64,000 nt of DNA, taken from Fibrobacterota bacterium (GTDB lineage: Bacteria; Fibrobacterota; Chitinivibrionia; Chitinivibrionales; Chitinispirillaceae). This document shows positions 43,932-53,356 of this stretch, piece after piece. How positions within the stretch are numbered: the first letter of the stretch is position 1; every line of letters starts with the position of its first letter. Position numbers and translations under genes: made by a program. Below the pieces are notes generated by a model. That model saw nothing but the letters and a program-made list of their open reading frames with translations, did not search any database and was not told the origin of the DNA. The stretch lies in NCBI GenBank assembly GCA_023436145.1, contig JAEZKP010000016.1, forward strand, positions 62,001 through 126,000, written 5' to 3'.

Positions 43932-46145
43932 CTAACTTAGAGACATGTCCCCGGTCTTTTCGGATTTATCCTGAGTACCATCAAAGTTCCCTTCAAGTTT
44001 TACCATTAACGGTTTTTCAGTATTGCCAAAGTAAAGGGTTCTATGAGGTAATGCCATCCGGATGCCCTCTTTATCAAATTTGCATTTGATGCGAAGGTTC
44101 ATCTCCCTTCCCACAAACCATTGTTTTATAGGCTCGGTCTTAATTCTGGCCTTTACAACTATCGCTGATTCTGCAAAACGGTCGACCCCCATCACTTCCA
44201 GCGGTTCAAGTATCGCATCTTTAAATTTCGGATCGGAAATAATCTCATCTCCTACTTCTTTCATAGCCGAGATTACTTTATCGATTCTTTCATTATAACA
44301 CACACTTATTTCAAATACATAATAAGAAAATTCGTGCGTCATATTGGAAAGTGAGTTGACAGCACCATTTGGAAAAACATGCACTGTCCCATCAAAACTC
44401 CTTAAAACCGTTGTTCTAAGATTCACCTGTTCCACTAATCCACCGGTTCCGTTGATTATTGCAACGTCCCCCACCCTGATCCGGTTTTCAAATATAAGAA
44501 ACAGTCCACTTATTATATCCCTGACCAGATTTTGTGCACCAAAGCCAACAGCCAAACCAATTATCCCAACTCCTGCAAGCATCGCTTTAATATCGAAACC
44601 CATCTCATCCATTACCATGATCAGAGCAAAAATTACTATCCCTCCCACTGCCATCCTCAAAATGATCCTCCCAAGCGTAGTCACCCGTTTCTCGATTTCG
44701 ATGGGACTGCCGGCAAGAGTATTTTTCATGCCCAAAACTGCTTCTTTCTTTAACCTTTCAATGAGTACTCTGGACAGTTGAATCAACAGAAATGCTCCCA
44801 GTAGAATCGAAACAATCCGCAGAGAAATATTGAGATATTTATTCCCTGAATTTAACATCCCATTTACACCTATTCCCCAACTCTGAAGTATCCCAACAAC
44901 GGAAATCAAAATAATGCTGAAAATCCCCACTCTTCTTATAAGTGCCATGTTTCTGATGAAATACTCCGACAAATCAGATTCTCTGTTTGCTTTGACAGAT
45001 ATATTGAATCTGGAGAGTATAGAATTCCATAAAATCATTATTAAAATTGCACCAACGGTAATTCCTGAAGTAGTCATCATTCCCAAAGCGATCTGATTGT
45101 GTACTACTTGGTGCCCAGACATCCATGAAACCGTTATTATCAGAATAAACAGAAATGCAATTTTACCCATTCTTAACAGAATATTTTTCACCACGAAAAT
45201 CAGCATTCCTGGAAGTAAATTCTTTCTTTTTAAAGTAATTTCAAACCATTGAGAAGCCGGGAAACTGTATTTGCCCAGTATCGAAGGCACCCAGAACAGT
45301 GTGATAACTTTATAGAAAACAGACAGTAATACTGCCATACCTGGCCACATCATATTGGTCAGATTGTATAAAATGTAAATAAAAAGTGAAAACCTTAGAA
45401 AATAAACCAGGTTCTTTGTAACTGAATTTGAAATCTCAATACTGAAAGAAAATATCGGGTACTTCCGGTTCCAGATAATGCGAACGATCCCGGTTGCCGC
45501 AATATAAAACAGCAAACCATAAATGGTTTTCTTTATCACTGCATGGAATTCAATACTGGCAGGAATCAGCATTAAAACTATTCCCATCCCGATTAGTGAG
45601 AAAGGAAATGCGTTTATTTTCAACAGATATGAAGATATACCTGTCAATTTATGGTATTTGCCTTCTTTTTTTGCAGCAGATTTCTGAAGAATCTGACCAG
45701 TCCTCCAGAGAATTATCCCTGTTACAGCTGCAGAAATAACTGAAATTAATGTCACCATCAATAATGACAATAACAGTTCATAGTTTTCTTTTTTAAGGTA
45801 TTCTGATCTGATATCTGAGATTATCCGGGATATGGAAAACACCTCATTTTTAATCTGTAGGCCTTTGTCAAATGCCCTGTTCTGGAAAGTTTTCAACAAT
45901 TGAAGAAAATCCAATGAAATAGCTTCATCTTTCCTGGTATTATCAGTTAAGGCGGTTTTACGAGCATCAAGAATCAGCCGTAGCTGGGATACCAGAGTAT
46001 TAATCTTCTGGCTGTCTTCCAGAAAAACGATTGTTGATTCTAACTCTGCATTACTTAAAAACATCTTTGATGTATCTTCATCTGAAGCAACAATAGTAGC
46101 AATAAACAGAAATGGAATAAAAAAACAGATATTTTTATATTTCAT
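43932..46145 (-). CDS. MscS-family mechanosensitive channel
   Basis: 737 residues with a signal peptide (KYKNICFFIPFLFIATIVAS) and a periplasmic helical N-terminus to about 125. About ten membrane segments follow (125-530). The MscS pore helix and domain are clear: MLAGVGIIGLAVGFGAQNLV and RDIISGLFLIFENRIRVGD, then VEQVNLRTTVLRSFDGTVHVFPNG with the C-terminal beta-cage (to about 700). It opens on membrane tension to release solutes during osmotic downshock. Size and layout fit the MscM/YbdG-like larger members rather than short MscS. Possible leader-gene partner to the SYLF gene downstream, though 266 bases separate them. Confidence 0.9.
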   Translation of the reverse strand: MKYKNICFFIPFLFIATIVASDEDTSKMFLSNAELESTIVFLEDSQKINTLVSQLRLILDARKTALTDNTRKDEAISLDFLQLLKTFQNRAFDKGLQIKNEVFSISRIISDIRSEYLKKENYELLLSLLMVTLISVISAAVTGIILWRTGQILQKSAAKKEGKYHKLTGISSYLLKINAFPFSLIGMGIVLMLIPASIEFHAVIKKTIYGLLFYIAATGIVRIIWNRKYPIFSFSIEISNSVTKNLVYFLRFSLFIYILYNLTNMMWPGMAVLLSVFYKVITLFWVPSILGKYSFPASQWFEITLKRKNLLPGMLIFVVKNILLRMGKIAFLFILIITVSWMSGHQVVHNQIALGMMTTSGITVGAILIMILWNSILSRFNISVKANRESDLSEYFIRNMALIRRVGIFSIILISVVGILQSWGIGVNGMLNSGNKYLNISLRIVSILLGAFLLIQLSRVLIERLKKEAVLGMKNTLAGSPIEIEKRVTTLGRIILRMAVGGIVIFALIMVMDEMGFDIKAMLAGVGIIGLAVGFGAQNLVRDIISGLFLIFENRIRVGDVAIINGTGGLVEQVNLRTTVLRSFDGTVHVFPNGAVNSLSNMTHEFSYYVFEISVCYNERIDKVISAMKEVGDEIISDPKFKDAILEPLEVMGVDRFAESAIVVKARIKTEPIKQWFVGREMNLRIKCKFDKEGIRMALPHRTLYFGNTEKPLMVKLEGNFDGTQDKSEKTGDMSLS

Positions 46146-46398
46146 AAAACACCCTGTGGTCTATCGGTCAATTGAAGATAGTTCAAGAATAACACTTTCC
46201 GATTTGAATAACCTTGTCATAGAAATCCTGTGTGATTTATCTGTGGTTAATAATCGGATTTGAAACAGCTAAAATAAAACATCCAATCAACAGGATCTAT
46301 AAGAACCTGGTTTTTGTTCAAGTAGTATCTTTTTGATTCAGAAACATAAATCATCTGGATTAAAATATCTTCATACCGTTTTTTAGGAAAGGGTCAAT
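46146..46398. other. Divergent region mscS / pabBC
   Basis: Part of a 398-base gap between mscS and pabB-pabC. It must hold the mscS promoter (leftward) and that of pabBC. No long inverted repeat or clear promoter pair seen. The last 20 bases hold the ribosome binding site (GGAAAGGG) of the small frame that follows. Confidence 0.3.
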
Positions 46399-46518
46399 AT
46401 GTGTTTAGCTGCTGAGCTATCTCCCAGAGAGTATTTTATGTTTCTTTGTAACGATACGATAAAAGTGTACGTGGGAAAAGAAAAAAACTGGAGAGATTTT
46501 TATAAAATCGTATTGTAA
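46399..46518 (+). CDS. Possible 39-residue protein upstream of pabB-pabC
   Basis: A short frame starting ATG behind GGAAAGGG at five bases, ending TAA 25 bases before the pabBC start. The translation begins MCLAAELSPREYFMFLCND and ends WRDFYKIVL. The ribosome binding site is better than that of pabBC itself, which has none visible, so reinitiation or a leader function is possible. No homology known; could be accidental. Confidence 0.35.
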   Translation: MCLAAELSPREYFMFLCNDTIKVYVGKEKNWRDFYKIVL

Positions 46519-46543
46519 AACCCCCAAACATAATCTATTAAAA

Positions 46544-48307
46544 ATGAACAATGCATATGTTTTAATCCATGATAATGGAAAGTGGCTTTTATTTGAGAAA
46601 CCACTATCTATAATAGAAACCTATGAAACCCATCAGGTATACGAATGCCTTGTGGAACTCCAGAAAAATCTTGATAATGGTTATTTCGGAGCTGGCTTTC
46701 TTACTTACGAATCATCATCTGCATTTGAATCTGAAATCCCGATTCACAGTTCCCGATTCCCTAAAATCTGGTTTGCCATATTTAAAAAACCACAGGAAGT
46801 TATCTTATCTGAAAACTTTGATTATTCTTTCCCTGTACTTAACTGGATGCCACAGATTTCAAACGAGGATTACCACCGTAATGTTTCGATTATAAAAAAC
46901 TACATCGCCAGAGGTGATACTTATCAGGTAAATTACACTTTTGATCTAAGATCTGAATTCAAGGGAAGTCCTTTTAATTTTTTTCGTTATGTGGTGTTAC
47001 ATCATCCATCGCCTTATGCAGCATTCATTGACACAGGGTCTTATTCGTTCTGTTCATTTTCCCCAGAGCTCTTTTTTTCTCTGGACAACAACAATATTAG
47101 ATGTAAACCAATGAAAGGCACAGCTCCACGAGGGATAAGCACAACAGAGGACCAAAGAAGAGCGTCTCGACTTTTCAGCTCAGCTAAAAACCGGGCAGAA
47201 AATGTGATGATTGTAGATATGATTCGTAATGATCTGGGAAAAATTTCCAGGACTGGTACAGTTAACGTATCCAATCTTTTTCAAATTGAGAAGTATAAAA
47301 CCGTATTCCAGATGACTTCCACTGTAGAGGCTGAAACAGATTGCTCCATTCCCCAGATTTTTCAGGCACTTTTTCCCTGCGCATCGATAACCGGAGCACC
47401 TAAAATCAGAACCGCTCAGATAATAAATGAACTGGAGAAAAGAGCACGTGGCATCTATTGCGGATCTATTGGTTATGTGACTCCTGAGAAACGGGCACTC
47501 TTCAATGTGGCAATTCGCACCGCGATAATTGATTATTGCAGTAGCAGTATCACTTACAGTGTAGGAAGCGGTATAGTATGGGATTCTCACAGCAAGGATG
47601 AATTTCACGAATGTTTATCAAAAGCGAAGATTATCCGGAACGGGTTTTCTGATTTCCAGCTGATAGAATCTTTACTGCACACACCAGGAGAAGGTTATTT
47701 TCTTTTTGAAGCACACATCAGCCGCGGTATGAATTCCTGCAGGTATTTCGGTTTTAAAATAGTTGAGAGTTCACTTATTCAGTTCTTGATGACACTAAAG
47801 GAAACTCTTCCAGATTATCCGGTCAAAGTCCGTTGTGTTATGCATAAAAACGGACATATAGAATCTTCAATAACACCAGTTATTCCTGCTGAAGAACCGA
47901 TACCTGTTACAATAGCCCGTTCACCGATCCATTCATCCAATATTTTTCTCTACCACAAAACTACAAGAAGGCAGATTTATGAAGAGGCGCTCAAATCCTC
48001 TTCAGGTGGTACAGATGTAATTTTCTGGAATGAAAACGGATATCTTACCGAAGCCACTTCGGCTAATATTGTCATATTGAAAAATGGCAGATATCTTACT
48101 CCGGATGTTTCATGTGGATTATTGGCTGGAACATTCAGATATCATCTACTGAAAGAGAAAATAATTGAAGAGGCAAGACTTAAGATTAGTGATCTTTTTG
48201 ATTGTGAAAAGGTTTTCAGAATAAATTCTGTAAGGAGGTGGCAACAATGTGTGGTTGTCGATTCAGATTATCTACAGAGAAGAATTTTCGAGAATCAGCA
48301 ATCATAA
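46544..48307 (+). CDS. pabBC: Fused aminodeoxychorismate synthase I (PabB) and aminodeoxychorismate lyase (PabC)
   Basis: 587 residues. The PabB half (about 1-365) has KPMKGTAPRG (the MKGT lysine), IVDMIRNDLG, FPCASITGAPKIR and GSGIVWDSHSKDEF, typical of chorismate-using enzymes of folate synthesis. The PabC half (about 380-585) is a fold-type IV PLP protein with FLYHKTTRRQIYEEAL (Schiff-base Lys candidate) and GYLTEATSANIV. It makes p-aminobenzoate from chorismate and glutamine-derived ammonia, so a separate PabA glutaminase is needed; none lies in this window. Ribosome binding site weak. Monocistronic, or coupled with the small frame before it. Confidence 0.93.
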   Translation: MNNAYVLIHDNGKWLLFEKPLSIIETYETHQVYECLVELQKNLDNGYFGAGFLTYESSSAFESEIPIHSSRFPKIWFAIFKKPQEVILSENFDYSFPVLNWMPQISNEDYHRNVSIIKNYIARGDTYQVNYTFDLRSEFKGSPFNFFRYVVLHHPSPYAAFIDTGSYSFCSFSPELFFSLDNNNIRCKPMKGTAPRGISTTEDQRRASRLFSSAKNRAENVMIVDMIRNDLGKISRTGTVNVSNLFQIEKYKTVFQMTSTVEAETDCSIPQIFQALFPCASITGAPKIRTAQIINELEKRARGIYCGSIGYVTPEKRALFNVAIRTAIIDYCSSSITYSVGSGIVWDSHSKDEFHECLSKAKIIRNGFSDFQLIESLLHTPGEGYFLFEAHISRGMNSCRYFGFKIVESSLIQFLMTLKETLPDYPVKVRCVMHKNGHIESSITPVIPAEEPIPVTIARSPIHSSNIFLYHKTTRRQIYEEALKSSSGGTDVIFWNENGYLTEATSANIVILKNGRYLTPDVSCGLLAGTFRYHLLKEKIIEEARLKISDLFDCEKVFRINSVRRWQQCVVVDSDYLQRRIFENQQS

Positions 48308-48546
48308 TTTTACAAGTAAAACCGTTTCCATCAACATTACTCTTCTAACTTAGATTTAAAATAAATCTATACCTTTCCAACATACATCACCGTAAATCTA
48401 TATAAAAGGACTGTCTTGGACAGACAGCATCTTTTTGGCATTTATTTCGCTGAATTATTACCAGTATACAGAAATCGGAAAAAACCAGATCGTATTAACC
48501 AGTTAGAGCCAAACCTGAATTCCATTTTAACAGAAACCTGCTAATT

Positions 48547-49029
48547 ATGGAAATTTTCGCATTAAAAACTCAACTTTGGGAAATAGTGTTCCGGGCAACC
48601 TCTGTATACTGGACGGTTTTCCTGTTTTTACGTTTTATACCTAAACGAACGATGGGCAGATTTTCTCTCGCAGACATGCTGACTTTAATTATTATTGGCA
48701 GCGTTGCCAAATCGGGCATTGTTGGGGATTCAACATCTGTGGGAGATATTGTATTGATGATTGCAATAGTTCTTTTCTGGGATTACCTCTTTAATGTGCT
48801 CGAATATCACGTTCCATTGTTCAGGTATATCTTTCGTGATAAGCAAGCAGCTCTAATACAGGACGGTCGCATGATGCGCAGGAATATGCGGCGGGAAATG
48901 GTAACTGAAGAGGAATTGTTCACTGCGATGCGAGAAAACAACGTGAGAGATGTTTCCAGTATTCGTTTTGCCTTCCTGGAAGCTGACGGGGATATAAGTA
49001 TCATTAAAAAACGTAAGAACAGAACCTGA
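48547..49029 (+). CDS. DUF421/YetF-like membrane protein
   Basis: 160 residues. Three hydrophobic segments in the first 90 residues, then the soluble DUF421 domain: FRYIFRDKQAALIQDGRM, RRNMRREMVTEEELFTAMR and VSSIRFAFLEADGDISII. YetF-type proteins bear this domain; their function is poorly known. It is shorter than the usual 200-230 residues, stopping soon after the FAFLEADGDISI strand. No strong ribosome binding site. Separate unit between pabBC and the transporter gene. Confidence 0.82.
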   Translation: MEIFALKTQLWEIVFRATSVYWTVFLFLRFIPKRTMGRFSLADMLTLIIIGSVAKSGIVGDSTSVGDIVLMIAIVLFWDYLFNVLEYHVPLFRYIFRDKQAALIQDGRMMRRNMRREMVTEEELFTAMRENNVRDVSSIRFAFLEADGDISIIKKRKNRT

Positions 49030-49143
49030 CAGTGATTTAGTATTGTATTTAAATATTCAACTTTGTAATTCCGGCAGCAGATATAGTTTGGTTAGTAATA
49101 GAGCGGTGAATTTATTCAATTCGATTCCAAGGGATAATGCACC

Positions 49144-50025
49144 ATGGATTTCATCAAATCTATTTCGGATATTTCCGTACTACTTTTTCCTGTTGCAAGC
49201 ATGTTTGCAGTCGGCCTCAGTTTTACTTTCAGCCAATTAATAAGACCTTTTCGCTACCCTGATCGGGTTTTTCGTGCAATTGTGGCCAACTTCATCCTTG
49301 TGCCTTTACTTGCACTCGGAATTTCAAGGCTTTTCTCTCTTGATCCTCCGTTGGCTGCTGGCGTGTTGTTGGTAGGTACAGCTGCTGGTGCACCATTTCT
49401 ACTCAAGCTGACTCAGGTAGCCAATGCAGATGTGAGCCTGGGAGCATCACTTCTTGTCCTCTTAATGCCACTCACTGTATTATTCATGCCGTTGGTGATA
49501 CCGCTTATAATTGCTGATGTTTCAGTAAATGCTATAGGTATAGCCATACCTTTGATTTTAACCATGCTTTTGCCATTAATCATTGGACACACCATGGATT
49601 CATTATTCCCCAAACTGGCGGTACGCATTTTGCCAATTGTTAACAGGATCTCAAGCATTGCACTTTTAACATTAGTTGTCTCAACAGTGTTGCTCAATGG
49701 CTCACTTTTCCTTGAGCTTGGAACTGTTGCTATTGCTGCGGCAGTCCTTTTAACTGCAGGAGGGTTTGCCATGGGCTATCTTATCAGTAGCCAAGGGTTT
49801 AATCGACGAACTGTCATGGGGTTAGGTGCAGGGCAACGTAATATTGCTGCAGCGCTGGTGGTAGCATCCCAGGATTTTAAAGATCCAAAGACACTTTTTA
49901 TGGTAGTATTATTCTCAGTAATCGATCTGTTGGTCCTGTTTCCCATTGCGCTACTTCTTCGTAGGAGTTCGGAATCATCTTCTCCACCGAAGTTCAAAGG
50001 GCGCGTAGCACCTTCGCATGGCTAA
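49144..50025 (+). CDS. Bile acid:Na+ symporter (BASS) family-like transporter
   Basis: 293 residues, nearly all hydrophobic, with nine or ten membrane segments. It has the BASS-type turns GTAAGAPFLLKLTQVANADV and GLGAGQRNIAAALVVASQDF, which correspond to the crossover helices that bind Na+. It probably moves an organic anion (pantoate, pyruvate or bile-acid-like) with Na+; substrate unknown. AAGGGA lies nine bases upstream. The C-terminal tail SSPPKFKGRVAPSHG is cytoplasmic and non-conserved-looking. Confidence 0.78.
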   Translation: MDFIKSISDISVLLFPVASMFAVGLSFTFSQLIRPFRYPDRVFRAIVANFILVPLLALGISRLFSLDPPLAAGVLLVGTAAGAPFLLKLTQVANADVSLGASLLVLLMPLTVLFMPLVIPLIIADVSVNAIGIAIPLILTMLLPLIIGHTMDSLFPKLAVRILPIVNRISSIALLTLVVSTVLLNGSLFLELGTVAIAAAVLLTAGGFAMGYLISSQGFNRRTVMGLGAGQRNIAAALVVASQDFKDPKTLFMVVLFSVIDLLVLFPIALLLRRSSESSSPPKFKGRVAPSHG

Positions 50026-50124
50026 ACCAGTTTCCCTGAATTCATATGCCAATGAAAAAGTTTTATGCGGCTTTGGTATATCTTAATTAAAACCACTTTC
50101 GAAAATCCCTGCTAACAGGAAAGA

Positions 50125-51492
50125 TCAACGTTCAGATATACTGATGTAATCACGTCTTTGCTCTATGCATTTATAAGCAGGACGGATTATCTTGCCATTA
50201 TTAACCAGTTCCTCTATACGATGAGCACACCAACCGGCTATTCTGGCGATGGCAAAAAGAGGCGTATATAACTCTTCAGGAATTCCAAGCATCTGATATA
50301 CAAAACCTGAATAAAAATCTACATTAGCACTTACTCCTTTATACATCTTTCTCTCTTTGGAAATAACCTCCGGGGCTAAACGTTCTATGCGTGAAAAAAG
50401 GTCAAACTCATGTTTCACACCTTTTTCTTCAGCCAGTTTTTCAACGTACTCTTTGAAAATGACTGCCCTGGGGTCGGAAATTGAGTAAACCGCATGCCCT
50501 ATTCCATATATCAATCCGGATTTATCGAATGCCTGTTTGTTCAGTATTTTAGACAGATATTCAGTGATTTTTTTATCATCTTTCCAATCAGAAATATTTT
50601 CTTTTATATCACGCATCATTTGCATTACTTTAATATTGGCTCCCCCATGGCGCGGTCCCTTCAAAGAACCTAATGCAGCAGCAATAGCCGAATATGTATC
50701 AGTGCCGGATGAAGTCACGACGTGCGTTGTAAAGGAGGAATTGTTACCACCACCATGCTCTGCATGCAGCACCAGGGCTAAATCAAGCAGTTCTGCTTCA
50801 AGCCTTGTAAACACATTATCGGGCCGGAGCATGTAAAGAATATTTTCCGCTGTACTCAATGATTTGTTTGGGGAATGAATAATCAGACTTTTGTCGCCAT
50901 GATAATGGGCAAAAGCCTGATATCCGTATACAGCCAACAAGGGAAATGAAGAGATAAGCTGTAAGCTCTGTCGCAACACATTTGCAATGGATGTGTCATC
51001 CGGAAGCTCATCATAACTATACAAAAGCAGTACACTTCTGGCAAGCACATTCATTATATCTTTACTTGGAGCTTTCAGAATCATATCCTGAATAAAATTC
51101 GCCGGCAGCTTCCGGTATCCGCATAGTACATTTTCGAAATCATGTAACTCACTGGATGTAGGTAAATTTCCCATTAAAAGCAGATAGCATGTCTCTTCAA
51201 ATCCAAATCTGCCATCTTTCTGGAAACCATATATAAGGTCTTTTATATCAATACCTCTGTATAGAAGCTTGCCTGGGACTGGCACTATTTCGCCTTCATC
51301 AACTATGTACGAGTGCACTTCCCCGATTCTGGTTAATCCAGCTAATACACCTTTACCGCTGATATCCCGGAGTCCTCTCTTGACTTCAAATCTGGTATAA
51401 AACTCCTGATCAACCATATTACAATTGGATGCGGTTTCACCCCAGTTATAAATCAAATCCATTGTGGTATTTTCATCTTTTTGTATGAACAT
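50125..51492 (-). CDS. gltA: Citrate synthase (Si-type)
   Basis: 455 residues with AAAGGG seven bases upstream. The catalytic residues are visible: His in HAEHGGGNNSSFTTHV and in GPRHGGAN, His in YGIGHAVYSISDPRA, and Asp in VSANVDFYSGFVYQMLG. The N-terminal extension (about 1-45) and INS-like blocks (ISDWKDDKK) put it with the longer bacterial forms rather than short archaeal ones. It condenses oxaloacetate with acetyl-CoA. 2-methylcitrate synthase is the main alternative; no prp gene is near. Single-gene unit, convergent with the BASS gene. Confidence 0.93.
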   Translation of the reverse strand: MFIQKDENTTMDLIYNWGETASNCNMVDQEFYTRFEVKRGLRDISGKGVLAGLTRIGEVHSYIVDEGEIVPVPGKLLYRGIDIKDLIYGFQKDGRFGFEETCYLLLMGNLPTSSELHDFENVLCGYRKLPANFIQDMILKAPSKDIMNVLARSVLLLYSYDELPDDTSIANVLRQSLQLISSFPLLAVYGYQAFAHYHGDKSLIIHSPNKSLSTAENILYMLRPDNVFTRLEAELLDLALVLHAEHGGGNNSSFTTHVVTSSGTDTYSAIAAALGSLKGPRHGGANIKVMQMMRDIKENISDWKDDKKITEYLSKILNKQAFDKSGLIYGIGHAVYSISDPRAVIFKEYVEKLAEEKGVKHEFDLFSRIERLAPEVISKERKMYKGVSANVDFYSGFVYQMLGIPEELYTPLFAIARIAGWCAHRIEELVNNGKIIRPAYKCIEQRRDYISISER

Positions 51493-51922
51493 GACATACC
51501 CTTTCCTGAAGTGATTTTAATCCTTTATTCAATAAAATGTCCTCTGGTGAGACACCAAACAACAATTTTGCTGCTCAGATAATAAAAAAAATGGAGAGAA
51601 TCCAAGAAAGATGAATTTTTTAGATTAAAATGCAGTTCAATTCATCTTTATTAAAAAAATATTTGTTTATTAAATTTCCATGTATTATATTAATCGAAAT
51701 ATGTCCGTCTGTTGATGCATTTTTCTTTGTTCTATGCCTCAAATCCGGGTATTGATATAGTTACTGTTTAAAGAGTTTTTGATATTATTACCATAAAAGT
51801 TTTAACCCGGTTACATCTTTGGCTTTTTTTAAAATCCACCTTTGTATCCGCATATCGTAAAAAAATTCTATGTGATTCGTCACATTTATTTTATTATCTA
51901 TTCTTTTTTTTCTGGAGGACGC
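51493..51922. other. Long divergent intergenic region gltA / RRM gene
   Basis: 430 AT-rich bases. Both promoters must lie here. The only element of note is the 51870-51885 inverted repeat close to the RRM start, listed separately. No gene and no terminator seen. Confidence 0.35.
51870..51885 (+). promoter_or_regulatory. Inverted repeat ATGTGA-TTCG-TCACAT before the RRM gene
   Basis: A perfect six-base stem with a TTCG loop, 38 bases upstream of the RRM ATG. It could be a 5'-leader hairpin (TTCG is a stable tetraloop) or a CRP/FNR-type operator with a four-base spacer, as in FNR sites rather than the six-base CRP spacing. Not decided by sequence. Confidence 0.4.
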
Positions 51923-52246
51923 ATGTCTAAGAAGCTTTATGTCGGCAATCTGTCATTTTCAAGTACTGAAGAGTCCATAAGGGACCTTTTCTCTCAGTAT
52001 GGCGAAGTAACTTCCATTAAGATTCCAACGGATCAGATGACCGGAAGACCCCGGGGTTTCTGTTTTGTGGAAATGGAAAATGCAGATGAAGCTATCAATC
52101 AACTTAACAATTTCACCTTTGATGGAAGAGCGCTGAAAGTAAATATCGCCAGAGAAAACCCCCAGGGTGGTGGCGGTCGCAGCTTTGGTGGCGGTGGCAG
52201 ATCAGGTGGTTTCGGTAACCGCAACAGAAGTAACAGAAACTATTGA
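51923..52246 (+). CDS. Small RRM RNA-binding protein with Gly-rich tail
   Basis: 107 residues from the ATG at 51923, with GGAGG four bases upstream; the frame open upstream of this has no site. A single RRM: RNP2 is LYVGNLSF (about 4-11), RNP1 is RGFCFVEM (about 43-50). The C-terminal tail is Gly/Arg/Ser/Asn-rich (GGGGRSFGGGGRSGGFGNRN), like cyanobacterial Rbp proteins. Such proteins are often cold-induced and act as RNA chaperones. Followed by a strong terminator; single-gene unit with a long upstream region. Confidence 0.94.
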   Translation: MSKKLYVGNLSFSSTEESIRDLFSQYGEVTSIKIPTDQMTGRPRGFCFVEMENADEAINQLNNFTFDGRALKVNIARENPQGGGGRSFGGGGRSGGFGNRNRSNRNY

Positions 52247-52294
52247 TCCGATTTTTAGACTCAAACGCTTCCTTCAGGATGATTTGATTTTCAG

Positions 52295-52329
52295 GACTTT
52301 CAGGCTCTGGCCTGAAAGTCTTTTTTTTT
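52295..52329 (+). terminator. Rho-independent terminator after the RRM gene
   Basis: Perfect 11-bp stem (GACTTTCAGGC at 52295-52305; partner at 52310-52320), TCTG loop, then nine T. Confidence 0.93.
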
Positions 52330-52366
52330 CGTTGTTCTGTAAAACTATCACCAATAATTACTTCAA

Positions 52367-53356
52367 TTAATGAGATCTGATTATTTGAACTAACTTTCTG
52401 GTGAATGTTCTCTGGTCAATGATCCTTGTCTGTAACTCTTTTGTCCCTAAGCCTTGTTTGAAATTGGAAACCCCTTCCAAGCCTCCACTAGGATTGCAAT
52501 CAAACCAGTGATATCCTTCTTTACAAGCATGCTCAATTGCGTGCTGATAAAGCAGATTATTCGGTCTGCAGTGGAAAAATGAACTAAGTCCTGCACCATT
52601 CCAAGCCACTACATGCCTGTTCCAGTAAAAACACAGAATTCCGGCTATGATTCTACCTTCTATGTGCGCTACCCAGAGTCTGCGCAAGGAGGGAGCCAGT
52701 CTGTAAAGAATTTCAAAAAGGCTGATATCATATTTGACCCCCAGGAAAACCTTCTTCTCTTTCCACCTGGAAATTGATTCTTCGTAAACTCTAAAATACT
52801 CAAGCCACTTTGAAAAATCCTCTGCAACCTCAATCTGTACTCCGTTTTTTTCTGCTGTTTTTACATTTTTCCTGTGATAATACTTACTGGTTTTAATCAC
52901 AGTTTCAATCCCAGGCCTCAAATCGACTGATGAGGTGCCGATGTTTTTGGCAGATTTGATGTTGATTGTGGCAAGTAAAGGGTCGTATGGATTTTCCAAC
53001 AAAAACAGGTTCTTATATTTTTTTCTGACGAAGTCGAGCAGGGCAATATAATGTTTTAGTTCAAGATAATCCTGGGTTATCCACCCTCCATAGGTAGCTG
53101 CAGGCATGCTGATTCCAATTTTCAACCATGCAATCTTTTTTATCGCCAAAGGGAATATCACTTTTTTCCCATCACTAAATTCGATTATTCTGGTATCTGC
53201 TTTCATTTTCCCTGCAGACCATTGCTCAAACGCCTTTACCCACATTGGCGTCTGAAAGAACGTGGCATATGAGCAAGACTGGCAACAAGAGAGCCATTCT
53301 GATTCAGAAACCGGATAATGACTGCGGATATAAACATCGCTTTTAACTCTACTCAT
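52367..53356 (-). CDS. FemAB/GNAT-like acyltransferase
   Basis: 329 residues from the ATG at 53356, which overlaps the upstream GT4 stop as ATGA; a TTG at 53374 is rejected. The family pattern is visible in SCSYATFFQTPMWVKAF at the N-terminus, SKYYHRKNVKTAEKNGVQIE, the central EESISRWKEKKVF, and the C-terminal GAGLSSFFHCRPNNLLYQHAIE plus GYHWFDCNPSG. This fits the FemAB-like GNAT acyltransferases of exopolysaccharide and envelope clusters, which add an amino-acyl or acyl group to a glycan or lipid precursor. Which acyl donor is unknown. Last gene of the glycan cluster (minus strand). Confidence 0.82.
   Translation of the reverse strand: MSRVKSDVYIRSHYPVSESEWLSCCQSCSYATFFQTPMWVKAFEQWSAGKMKADTRIIEFSDGKKVIFPLAIKKIAWLKIGISMPAATYGGWITQDYLELKHYIALLDFVRKKYKNLFLLENPYDPLLATINIKSAKNIGTSSVDLRPGIETVIKTSKYYHRKNVKTAEKNGVQIEVAEDFSKWLEYFRVYEESISRWKEKKVFLGVKYDISLFEILYRLAPSLRRLWVAHIEGRIIAGILCFYWNRHVVAWNGAGLSSFFHCRPNNLLYQHAIEHACKEGYHWFDCNPSGGLEGVSNFKQGLGTKELQTRIIDQRTFTRKLVQIIRSH

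Noticed and set aside
44344..44781. 145-codon plus-strand frame in mscS
   Set aside because: Antisense of a clear MscS pore region.
51870..51885. CRP binding site before the RRM gene
   Set aside because: The spacer is four bases, not six as in CRP sites; listed only as an undecided inverted repeat.
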